This document shows positions 1 to 5,679 of a DNA stretch of 6,884 bases, one piece after another. Below the pieces are notes generated by a model that searched no databases, was not told the origin of the DNA, and saw only the letters and a list, made by a program, of their open reading frames with translations. The position numbers were made by a program, and so were the translations under genes. Position 1 is the stretch's first letter. Every line of letters begins with the position of its first letter. Origin of the DNA: Treponema sp. (GTDB lineage: Bacteria; Spirochaetota; Spirochaetia; Treponematales; Treponemataceae); contig JAGARY010000320.1 in NCBI GenBank assembly GCA_017622055.1, positions 1 to 6,884 of the forward strand, given 5' to 3'.

Positions 1-547
1 TATTACTCAAGAGCAAGTTCCTTCTAACCGTGGTTATCCTGGAGATTTGTATAGCCAATTAGCAGCACGATACGAAAAAGCTGTAGACTTTGATGATGCA
101 GGTTCTGTAACTGTTTTGGCTGTAACTACAATGCCTGGTGATGATGTTACACACCCAGTTCCAGATAACACAGGATACATTACAGAAGGTCAATACTATC
201 TTAAAGGTGGACGCATTGAACCATTTGGTTCTCTTTCACGTCTTAAACAAAACGTAAACGGTGATACAAGAAAAGACCACCGTGCACTTATGGATGGTAT
301 GATTCGTCTTTATGCAAACTATAAAGACACATTGGAAAAGAAATCTATGGGATTTAACATGAGTAAGTGGGATGAAAAATTACTTACTTACGGTGTTAAG
401 TTTGAAGAAGGAATGATGGATTTGTCTAAAAACATTCCATTGGAAGATGCTTTAGATTTAGGTTGGAAAATTTTAAGCGAATGTTTTGAACCAGAAGAAA
501 CAGGTCTTAAATCAACTTTAATCGAAGAATTTTGGCCAAATAATTAA
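1..547 (+). CDS. atpB: V-type ATP synthase subunit B, C-terminal part
   Basis: This is the non-catalytic nucleotide-binding subunit of the peripheral V1 hexamer, which alternates with catalytic subunit A at the membrane surface. The open frame enters from the left edge (first whole codon at 2) and ends at TAA 545-547, giving 181 residues. The start lies outside the window; the TTG at 47 is an internal Leu codon in a conserved block. Recognisable B-subunit stretches are VPSNRGYPGDLYSQLAARYE, TTMPGDDVTHPVPDNTGYIT and GGRIEPFGSLSRLKQ, followed by the helical C-terminal domain ending in IEEFWPNN. The family is usually about 430-460 residues, so roughly the last 40% is present. Subunit A and the other upstream operon genes would lie to the left. 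atpD follows after 33 bp with no terminator between them, which fits one transcript. I see nothing broken. Family assignment is very secure; the spirochete origin is inferred. Confidence 0.97.
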   Translation, partial: ITQEQVPSNRGYPGDLYSQLAARYEKAVDFDDAGSVTVLAVTTMPGDDVTHPVPDNTGYITEGQYYLKGGRIEPFGSLSRLKQNVNGDTRKDHRALMDGMIRLYANYKDTLEKKSMGFNMSKWDEKLLTYGVKFEEGMMDLSKNIPLEDALDLGWKILSECFEPEETGLKSTLIEEFWPNN

Positions 548-564
548 GTTCTAATTTTAGAAAA

Positions 565-573
565 AGGAAAGGA
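565..573 (+). promoter_or_regulatory. ribosome binding site of atpD
   Basis: AGGAAAGGA is a strong purine-rich Shine-Dalgarno stretch ending 7 nt before the ATG at 581, and it decides that start. An earlier ATG at 573-575 is in another frame and reads no conserved sequence. Confidence 0.75.
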
Positions 574-580
574 TGGTTAA

Positions 581-1201
581 ATGGCAAAAATTAAGCTGAC
601 AAAAAATGAGCTAAAGAATCAGAAAGACTCTCTTAAAATGTACAAAAGATATCTTCCAACTCTTTTGCTCAAAAAACAACAGCTTCAAACAGAAATTCGT
701 TCCATAGATGCCAAAGCCAAAGAAGTAAGAGCTCAACGGGTTCAATTAGAAAAGGAATTTGATGATTGGATTGCCGTTTTTGGCGAAAAAGAAGCTTTTA
801 CTCCCGATATGGTAACAGTAAAAAATATTAAGAAAGGAACTGGAAACATTGCCGGTGTTACAATTCCAATTTATGAAGGTGCTGATTTTGGTCGTGGGGA
901 ATATGATTTGTATTCAACACCTTTGTGGATTGATATGGCTGCCGACAGAATGGAAAAAGCTCTTTCTTTAGATTTAGAAGCCGAAGTTTTGGATGAACAA
1001 GTTCGTTTGCTTTCTCAAGAACTAAAAACAACTACACAGCGTGTTAATCTTTTTGAAAAAGTAAAAATTCCAGAAACAAAGGCTAATATCAAAAAAATTA
1101 CTGTTTATCTTGGTGATGAACAAGTTGCTGCTGTTGTGCGAAGTAAAATCTCTAAAAAGAAACTTCAAGCAAAAATAAATGAAGAAGTGGAGGCTAAATA
1201 A
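581..1201 (+). CDS. atpD: V-type ATP synthase subunit D
   Basis: This 206-residue protein is the central rotor shaft of V1, transmitting torque between the A3B3 head and the proteolipid ring. Its length is normal for the family. The N-terminal half-helix (about residues 1-65, KLTKNELKNQKDSLKMYKRY onward) and the C-terminal half (about 125-206) are Lys/Glu-rich and predicted to pair as the long antiparallel coiled coil typical of subunit D. The segment between them is a short Gly-rich globular part (about 85-110). The TTTQRVNLFEKVKIP stretch (about residues 150-164) matches the conserved 'RVNALE...IP' block of the family. The ATG at 581 is supported by a strong ribosome binding site. The TAA stop shares its last base with the atpI start, indicating translational coupling. 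Soluble and cytoplasmic. Confidence 0.95.
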   Translation: MAKIKLTKNELKNQKDSLKMYKRYLPTLLLKKQQLQTEIRSIDAKAKEVRAQRVQLEKEFDDWIAVFGEKEAFTPDMVTVKNIKKGTGNIAGVTIPIYEGADFGRGEYDLYSTPLWIDMAADRMEKALSLDLEAEVLDEQVRLLSQELKTTTQRVNLFEKVKIPETKANIKKITVYLGDEQVAAVVRSKISKKKLQAKINEEVEAK

Positions 1202-1203
1202 TG
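1187..1203 (+). promoter_or_regulatory. atpD/atpI overlap with internal ribosome binding site
   Basis: GTGGAGG (1187-1193) lies inside the last codons of atpD, 7 nt before the atpI ATG at 1201. Stop and start overlap as TAATG (1199-1203). A strong Shine-Dalgarno plus a one-base overlap is the classic arrangement for reinitiation and matched output of D and I. Confidence 0.8.
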
Positions 1204-3099
1204 ATTGAACAAATGAATAAAGTCTCTATTGTTCTTCTAAATAAAGAAAAAGAGGCTGCATTAAAAAGTCTTAGAAAAATTGGTTTAGTTCATCTTGAAA
1301 AAATTGAAGGTTCAAGTGAAAAACTTAACGCGTTTAAAGAATATTCAAACAATGCAATTATTAGTGAAAGTATTTTATCTGAATTAAAACTTCCAAAACA
1401 ATCAAAACTTGTTATGGAAGAACTTTCAAAAGAACAAGTTGCAGAACTTTGTAATGAAATTGTTGAAAAATCTGAACGCAAAAAGCAATTGCTTGAAGAA
1501 ATTTCTTCTGATGCAACTGAATTAGAAAGATTTTCTAAATGGGGAAGCGTTTTACTTGAAGATTTTGATTATTTAAAATCAAAAGATATTCAATTAAAAT
1601 TGTATGAAATTTCTGCAGATAAATATGCTCAAATTGACGAAAGCATTCAAACAATTCTTGTTAATAATGACAAAAAATCTGTACGATTTTTGATTATTAA
1701 TGGTGGGGAAGGTAGACCAGAAAAACTTTTGCCAGAAGCTTTTGAAGTTCCATTCCCAAGAATGTCTACAAATCAATTGGAACAAGAAATTGAAAAAGAC
1801 AATGCAGAAATTAATCAGATTGATGCGTATTTTGTAGAAAAAGCAAAATATATTCCAAACATTAAGAAATTCAAAAAAGAATTAGAAAAGGATATTGAAT
1901 TTGAAAATATTAATGCAGGAATGGCTCACGAAAATGAAAAGTCAGAAACAGATTTGGCTTGGATTAGTGGCTATGTTCCTACAGATAATATTGAAGAATT
2001 TTCTGCAAAGTGTAAAGAAAATCAGTGGGCATTTGCAATTTCAGATCCAGAAGATAATGACATTGAAGTTCCTACAAAACTTAAAAACAATAAACTTGTA
2101 AGTTTGATTTATCCTTTAAGTGATTTCTTGGGAACAGTTCCTGGTTATCATGAATATGATATTTCATCTTGGTTTTTGATTTTCTTTGCAATATTCTTTG
2201 GAATGATTTTTGGTGATGGTGGATACGGAATTCTTTTAACTGTTGTTGTTTTGGCTATTATGCTAAAAAATAAACTTTCTGGAAAGAAAAATCCTCCACT
2301 TATGCTATTGGGCTTAATTTTAGGAATTGCCACAATGATTTGGGGTACAGTAACTTGTACATGGTTTGGACTAACTCCAGAACAACTTCCAGATTGGATA
2401 AAAGCAATTTCTATTCCAGCAATTTCTTCTGCATATCCAAAAGGACCTGGGGAACTTTCTACAGACCAAAACTTGCAAATATTCTGTTTTAGTCTTGCAT
2501 TAATTCAACTTACTGTGGCACATGTAAAAGGAATGGCAAGAAACAGAAAATCTTTGAAGTTCTTTGGAGAATTAGGTTCAATGTTACAACTTTGGGGAAT
2601 GTTTTATGTAGTTCTTTCTTTAGTTGTAAGTTCTGAATTCTTTGCAATTGGAAAAGTTGTTTATGGAATTCCAATTGGACTTGTTTCTATTGGATTAATT
2701 GCAGTTGGCTTTATTTTAAGCTTTATATTTGCAAATTATGAAGGAAGTGTTTTAGCTTCTGTTTTGGAAAGTTGTAAAGGAATAATTACAGTTTTATTAG
2801 GTGTTGTAAACATCTTCTCTGATATTATTTCTTATATTCGTCTTTGGGCTGTTGGACTTGCAGGAGCTGCAATTTCAAATACAGTAAACACTATGGCTGG
2901 ACCTTTGTTTGGTCATGCGTTGCTTTTTGTTTTTGCACTTTTGTTATGTGTTGGTGGCCACGGATTGAATATGATATTAAATCTTCTTTCTGTAATTGTT
3001 CATGGTGTTCGCTTGAATACACTTGAATTTTCAAGTCACTTGGGAATGTCATGGTCTGGAATTAAATATGCTCCCTTTGCTGAAGCGGAGTCAAAATAA
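1201..3099 (+). CDS. atpI: V-type ATP synthase subunit I (a-type stator/ion channel)
   Basis: This 632-residue subunit anchors the peripheral stalks and forms the two ion half-channels beside the rotor ring. Residues 1 to about 310 are hydrophilic, charged and helical (cytoplasmic stator arm). From about 321 to 632 the chain is membrane-embedded, with about seven or eight hydrophobic segments. The family stretch PGYHEYDISSWFLIFFAIFF leads into GDGGYG (338-343). The essential channel arginine is in SYIRLWAVGLA (R547), matching the conserved Arg of the 'SYLRLW' motif in other a-subunits. A second conserved Arg is in HGVRLNTLEF (R604). The start is fixed by a strong ribosome binding site and the overlap with atpD. 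Nothing is missing from the fold. Unlike its tight upstream junction, the downstream junction to atpK is a 338-bp gap full of hairpins. Confidence 0.96.
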   Translation: MIEQMNKVSIVLLNKEKEAALKSLRKIGLVHLEKIEGSSEKLNAFKEYSNNAIISESILSELKLPKQSKLVMEELSKEQVAELCNEIVEKSERKKQLLEEISSDATELERFSKWGSVLLEDFDYLKSKDIQLKLYEISADKYAQIDESIQTILVNNDKKSVRFLIINGGEGRPEKLLPEAFEVPFPRMSTNQLEQEIEKDNAEINQIDAYFVEKAKYIPNIKKFKKELEKDIEFENINAGMAHENEKSETDLAWISGYVPTDNIEEFSAKCKENQWAFAISDPEDNDIEVPTKLKNNKLVSLIYPLSDFLGTVPGYHEYDISSWFLIFFAIFFGMIFGDGGYGILLTVVVLAIMLKNKLSGKKNPPLMLLGLILGIATMIWGTVTCTWFGLTPEQLPDWIKAISIPAISSAYPKGPGELSTDQNLQIFCFSLALIQLTVAHVKGMARNRKSLKFFGELGSMLQLWGMFYVVLSLVVSSEFFAIGKVVYGIPIGLVSIGLIAVGFILSFIFANYEGSVLASVLESCKGIITVLLGVVNIFSDIISYIRLWAVGLAGAAISNTVNTMAGPLFGHALLFVFALLLCVGGHGLNMILNLLSVIVHGVRLNTLEFSSHLGMSWSGIKYAPFAEAESK

Positions 3100-3108
3100 A
3101 AAAAAATA

Positions 3109-3123
3109 GTTTGCATTGCAAAC
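3109..3123 (-). other. small hairpin beside an A/T tract after atpI
   Basis: GTTTGC (3109-3114) and GCAAAC (3118-3123) pair around ATT, ten bases past the atpI stop. On the minus strand the stem is followed by TA and then a run of eight T (plus-strand A8 at 3100-3107), resembling a weak intrinsic terminator for antisense transcription. On the plus strand no T tract follows. No minus-strand gene is recognised here, so the role is unknown. Its right arm overlaps the first, diverged copy of the array unit. Confidence 0.35.
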
Positions 3124-3424
3124 AAAACACAGCCCGCTAGCGGGCTTAAATAAAATGATATGCTAAAAATTGCTTTCGCAATTTTTTTAACGCATTTCAA
3201 TAAAACACAGCCCGCCAGCGGGCTTACACAGGATGATATGCTAAAAATTGCTTGCGCAATTTTTAAAAGTCGCTGCAAGCAGCTTACCAAGTTTCTTGCA
3301 GAAACTTGCGCATTTCTATAAAACAACGCTCGCTCCGCGAGCTTAAATAAGATGATATGCTAAAAATTGCTTACGCAATTTTTTTAACGCATTTCAATAA
3401 AACACAGCCCGCCAGCGGGCTTGC
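3113..3424. repeat. mosaic tandem array of alternating hairpins (BIME-like) between atpI and atpK
   Basis: This fills almost the whole 338-bp gap, and no gene is supported in it. A unit starting GCATT(T/G) recurs at 3113, 3192, 3310 and 3389 (spacing 79, 118, 79); the last copy is partial. Each unit holds an A hairpin, AGCCCGC..GCGGGCT, at 3131-3146 (a perfect 16-bp palindrome), 3209-3224, 3328-3342 (variant GCTCGC/GCGAGC) and 3406-3421. Complete units also hold a B hairpin, AAAAATTGC-4 nt-GCAATTTTT, at 3165-3186, 3243-3264 and 3362-3383. Between them lies a conserved spacer with GATATGCT. B copies 1 and 3 run into seven T on the plus strand. Unit 2 carries about 39 extra bases with two further hairpins. 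The alternation of two palindromes resembles REP/BIME elements; that is an analogy, and no mobility gene is present. It is not CRISPR, because there are no unique spacers. Confidence 0.9.
3265..3308. repeat. insertion in array unit 2 carrying two extra hairpins
   Basis: Where units 1 and 3 have about six bases between the B hairpin and the next unit, unit 2 has about 39 more. They contain GCTGC (3272-3276) with GCAGC (3279-3283), and CAAGTTTC (3288-3295) with GAAACTTG (3301-3308) around TTGCA. The first is GC-rich like hairpin A and is also followed by TT. The second is AT-rich like hairpin B, with a loop starting TTGC. The A-B alternation is therefore kept although the sequences differ. Confidence 0.75.
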
Positions 3425-3426
3425 AT

Positions 3427-3431
3427 AGGAG
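3427..3431 (+). promoter_or_regulatory. ribosome binding site of atpK
   Basis: AGGAG ends 6 nt before the ATG at 3438 and starts only 5 nt after the last array palindrome (ends 3421). A folded A4 hairpin would thus sit right against the ribosome landing site of atpK. Confidence 0.8.
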
Positions 3432-3437
3432 TAAATT

Positions 3438-3860
3438 ATGAATTTTGGTATGTTAGGTGCTGCTCTTTGTATGGGTATTGTTGCTATTGGATCTGCAATT
3501 GGTATTGGAATTGCTGGACAAGGTGCTATTGGTGCTTGGAAACGTTGTTACATTAACAATAAACCAGCTCCATTTATTTTAACTGTATTTGCAGGTGCTC
3601 CTCTTACACAGACACTTTATGGTTTTCTTTTGACAAAAAGAATGGTAACTTCAGCAGCTGATCCATGGCAATTGCTTGGGCTTGGTATTGCGTCTGGTTT
3701 GGCTATGTGTTTTTCTGCTATTGCACAAGGTAAAGCTGGTGCTGCAGGTTCGGATGCATTGGGAGAAACAGGAAAAGGTTTTGCTCAATACATCATGGTT
3801 GTAGGTCTTTGTGAAACTGTTGCGTTGTTTGCTATGGCATTCTCTTTCAGTTTCTGTTAA
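3438..3860 (+). CDS. atpK: V-type ATP synthase subunit K (proteolipid of the rotor ring)
   Basis: This 140-residue membrane protein forms the rotor ring in several copies and carries the transported ion. Two helical hairpins are visible: membrane segments at about 8-28, 44-66, 78-98 and 115-136, an internally duplicated layout typical of 16-kDa V-type proteolipids. The ion-binding carboxylate is E126 in GLCETVALF of helix 4. Helix 2 has PLTQTLYGF instead of a carboxylate, so there is one site per four helices. T57, Q58, Q97 (in AIAQGKAGAAG) and E126 line up with Thr64, Gln65, Gln110 and Glu139 of the Enterococcus hirae Na+-binding NtpK; the Gln-to-Glu spacing is 29 in both. This suggests Na+ coupling, as an inference. 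The start is set by AGGAG 6 nt upstream. A strong terminator follows, so this is the last gene of the operon. Confidence 0.96.
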   Translation: MNFGMLGAALCMGIVAIGSAIGIGIAGQGAIGAWKRCYINNKPAPFILTVFAGAPLTQTLYGFLLTKRMVTSAADPWQLLGLGIASGLAMCFSAIAQGKAGAAGSDALGETGKGFAQYIMVVGLCETVALFAMAFSFSFC

Positions 3861-3887
3861 TAAAGAATGTAACAAGGATAGTAGGGG

Positions 3888-3954
3888 AAATTGCGAAGCA
3901 ATTTGTCCGGAGCGTAGCGAAGGACTGGAGCGAATAGCGGAACCCCGAATAGCC
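3888..3954. repeat. repeat-like intergenic element after atpK
   Basis: The element begins with the hairpin AAATTGC-GAA-GCAATTT (3888-3904), whose AATTGC/GCAATT core is the same as hairpin B of the atpI-atpK array. Next come GTCC (3905-3908) and GGAC (3922-3925) as a second possible stem around GGAGCGTAGCGAA. Then CGAATAGC is directly repeated at 3931-3938 and 3946-3953, 15 bases apart. It is much richer in GC than its surroundings and encodes nothing convincing. The wording of the block looks to me like a dispersed repeat of treponeme genomes, but that is memory, not a search; only one copy is in the window. Confidence 0.55.
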
Positions 3955-3957
3955 TGT

Positions 3958-3987
3958 TTTTTGTTTTTGCACTTGCAAAAACAAAAA
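3958..3987. other. AT-rich hairpin before the operon terminator
   Basis: A perfect 13-bp stem (3958-3970 with 3975-3987), TTTTTGTTTTTGC paired with its complement around the loop ACTT. No T tract follows directly on the plus strand, but on the minus strand the arm ends in T/A runs. It may be an accessory 3'-end stem of the ATPase transcript or part of the neighbouring repeat element. Confidence 0.5.
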
Positions 3988-3998
3988 GTTGCCCAACT

Positions 3999-4049
3999 AA
4001 AAATCCAAAAATGTCATTGTTTTGTGATGTTTTTGGATTTTTTTGTTTT
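3999..4049 (+). terminator. rho-independent terminator of the ATPase operon
   Basis: Left arm 3999-4016 (AAAAATCCAAAAATGTCA) pairs with 4025-4042 around an 8-nt loop, giving 18 bp when the two U.G/G.U pairs in the middle are counted. The plus strand then reads TTGTTTTA, extending the T run that begins in the stem. It lies 138 bp after the atpK stop and before the ispG promoter, so it separates the two transcription units. The stem is AT-rich, and its reverse strand also ends in T, so some bidirectional activity is possible. Confidence 0.8.
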
Positions 4050-4079
4050 AACTTAAATTTTTCTATACTGGTTTTATTG

Positions 4080-4108
4080 TTTAAATTTTCTGTTGATTAT
4101 GTTATAAT
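4080..4108 (+). promoter_or_regulatory. promoter of ispG (extended -10)
   Basis: TATAAT (4103-4108) is a perfect -10 hexamer, preceded by TGT (4100-4102), an extended -10. TTTAAA (4080-4085) is a partial -35 at the ideal 17-bp spacing. Counting the last -10 base as -7 puts +1 at 4115, which is the A of the ispG ATG. A weaker -10-like TATACT at 4064-4069 has no good -35. Confidence 0.7.
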
Positions 4109-4114
4109 TTTTAT

Positions 4115-5200
4115 ATGACAAAAGAAGTTTTGATTGGCGGAAAAGGTACTACAAAAAAAATTATTATTGGTGGAAATAATCCAGTTTCTGTTCAAACAAT
4201 GTGGAAAGATGGAATTGTTGATGTTTGCGAAAATCCGTCTAAATTAGATTCTATTCTTAAAGAAATAAATAATTTACAAATGCTTGGCTGCGATATTATT
4301 CGTTTTGCTGTACCAGATATTCCTAGTGCAAAAGCTTTGTGCGAAATTGCGGCTAGAACTTCAATGCCATTGGTTGCAGACATCCATTTTGATTATAAAT
4401 TGGCCTTGGAATGTTTAAAAGGCAATGTTGCTAAAATTAGAATTAATCCTGGTAATATTGGTAGTTTTGAAAATACAAAAACTGTTGTGGAACATTGCCG
4501 CGATAAGGGTGTGGCAATTAGAATTGGAATAAATTCTGGAAGTTTACCAAAAGATTTACAAGAAGAAATTGCGTGTGGTAAAATTTCTAGAGCCCAAGGC
4601 CTGTGTGAAACTGCTGTTAGAGAGGCGGAAATTTTTGATAAATTAAATTTTGATCAATTCATTGTTAGTATGAAATCTTCGGATGTTCAAGAAACTATTG
4701 AATGTAATGAATTTTATGCTAAAAAATATAATAATCCACTTCATTTGGGTGTTACAGAAGCGGGACCTTTAATTGGTGGTGTTGTAAAATCTTCTATTGC
4801 TTTTTCAAAATTATTAAATGAAGGAATTGGAGACACAATTCGGGTTAGTTTATCTTCTCTTGCAGAAAATGAAGTTATTGCTGGAGTGAATATTTTAAAA
4901 GAATGTGGAAAAAGATTGGGTGGGGTTACTTTAGTAAGTTGTCCTCGTTGTGGAAGAATTGGTTTTGATGTTCATGCTTTTGTAGACCGATGGCAAAATA
5001 AATTACTTTCTATGAAAAAAGATATTACTGTGGCTGTGATGGGATGTGTTGTAAATGGTCCTGGAGAAGGAAAGCATGCTGATATAGGGATTGCTGGCGG
5101 AAAAGATAAAGTAATTATTTTTAAGAAAGGTCAAATTGTTCGTACAGTAGATGAAAAAGATGCCGATAAAGTATTTGAAGAGGAATTAAATTCGTTATAA
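4115..5200 (+). CDS. ispG: 4-hydroxy-3-methylbut-2-en-1-yl diphosphate synthase (IspG/GcpE)
   Basis: IspG reduces the cyclic diphosphate MEcPP to HMBPP, the penultimate step of the MEP isoprenoid pathway, using a [4Fe-4S] cluster and an electron donor such as flavodoxin or ferredoxin. The 361 residues match the usual length. The N-terminal barrel carries VADIHFDY (87-94), KIRINPGNIG (R109), IRIGINSGSL (R136), SMKSSD (K187) and VTEAG (E215), all family blocks around the substrate. The C-terminal domain has SCPRCGR (C276, C279) and GCVVNGPGE (C311, E318), the four cluster ligands. An in-frame TGA at 4094-4096 leaves the ATG at 4115 as the only good start, although no Shine-Dalgarno precedes it and the predicted transcript begins there. 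Residues 27-32 read QTMWKD where many homologues have QSMTNT; probably a lineage variant. The next gene starts two bases after the stop. Confidence 0.97.
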   Translation: MTKEVLIGGKGTTKKIIIGGNNPVSVQTMWKDGIVDVCENPSKLDSILKEINNLQMLGCDIIRFAVPDIPSAKALCEIAARTSMPLVADIHFDYKLALECLKGNVAKIRINPGNIGSFENTKTVVEHCRDKGVAIRIGINSGSLPKDLQEEIACGKISRAQGLCETAVREAEIFDKLNFDQFIVSMKSSDVQETIECNEFYAKKYNNPLHLGVTEAGPLIGGVVKSSIAFSKLLNEGIGDTIRVSLSSLAENEVIAGVNILKECGKRLGGVTLVSCPRCGRIGFDVHAFVDRWQNKLLSMKKDITVAVMGCVVNGPGEGKHADIGIAGGKDKVIIFKKGQIVRTVDEKDADKVFEEELNSL

Positions 5201-5202
5201 TT

Positions 5203-5592
5203 ATGAAGAAATCTTTTGTTTTATTATTTTTTACTTTTTTTGCATTAAATGTTTTTTCTGTTGATTTGATTAATGAAGATAGTGTTCAATCTTATAGAGA
5301 TGCAAAATCATTTTTTTTGAATAAAGAATATGGAAAGGCGCTTGATAAATGTGAAGAAGCAATTACTTTTAGAAAAGAAAATGTTTTAGAAGAAGTTTCT
5401 ATTATTACTGAAGCTCTAAAACCAAAACAAGTTCAGCGAGCGGGAGATGATTTATCTGCTGTTTTGAAAGTTCTTAACGAAAGAAATGAAAAAAGACCAA
5501 TTTCTGTTATTAATAAATACATAAAGTTAAAAGGTGAAGATTATTTTGAAAATTCAATTTCAAAATTAATTTCCCATATTCAACAAAAATAA
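5203..5592 (+). CDS. N-terminal fragment: signal peptide plus TPR-like repeat
   Basis: This is the part that would be translated if the stop is obeyed: 129 residues. The start gives a clear Sec signal peptide, MKKSFVLLFFTFFALNVFS, with a likely cut after S19 (V-F-S), so the product is periplasmic. There is no Cys at the cut, so it is not a lipoprotein. One TPR-like helix pair is visible at about residues 29-54. The ATG lies 2 nt after the ispG stop and the nearest purine stretch (AAGAGGA, 5178-5184) is too distant for a normal ribosome binding site, so translation probably depends on coupling to ispG. The end, SHIQQK, is not a natural domain boundary. Confidence 0.65.
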   Translation: MKKSFVLLFFTFFALNVFSVDLINEDSVQSYRDAKSFFLNKEYGKALDKCEEAITFRKENVLEEVSIITEALKPKQVQRAGDDLSAVLKVLNERNEKRPISVINKYIKLKGEDYFENSISKLISHIQQK

Positions 5593-5679
5593 CATTATCC
5601 TGAAGTTTATAAATTAATTGGTGATATTTATAAACTTGAAGGGGAATATAAATTTGCTGAAGATTATTACAAAAAAGCA

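Noticed and set aside
47..49. TTG as the start of atpB
   Set aside because: Conserved B-subunit sequence continues upstream of it to the window edge, so it is an internal codon of a gene cut by the window.
1895..2101. Small plus-strand frame inside atpI, and minus-strand frames inside atpI, ispG, atpK and the TPR gene
   Set aside because: They are out-of-frame shadows of well-identified genes, without ribosome binding sites or recognisable domains.
3036..3326. 96-codon open frame on the minus strand over the array
   Set aside because: It reads straight through the hairpin units, so its protein merely repeats itself (SPLAGCVL, FSIS), and it overlaps the 3' end of atpI. No ribosome binding site or family resemblance; a by-product of the repeats.
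3113..3424. CRISPR array
   Set aside because: The whole 79-base unit is repeated, with no short constant repeat alternating with unique spacers, the spacing is uneven, and no cas gene is near.
3811..4056. 81-codon open frame overlapping the end of atpK and the intergenic element
   Set aside because: It starts inside atpK in another frame, crosses the repeat-like block (ICPERSEGLERIAEPRIACF) and the terminator. The peptide looks like translated repeat DNA rather than a protein.
4099..4107. ATG-TTA-TAA mini frame over the ispG -10 box
   Set aside because: It is made of the promoter hexamer itself and would lie upstream of the predicted transcription start, so it is not transcribed from that promoter.
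3861..4114. Riboswitch or tRNA in the atpK-ispG gap
   Set aside because: No tRNA cloverleaf or CCA end, and no recognisable riboswitch core. The predicted ispG transcript starts at its ATG, leaving no leader to hold one.
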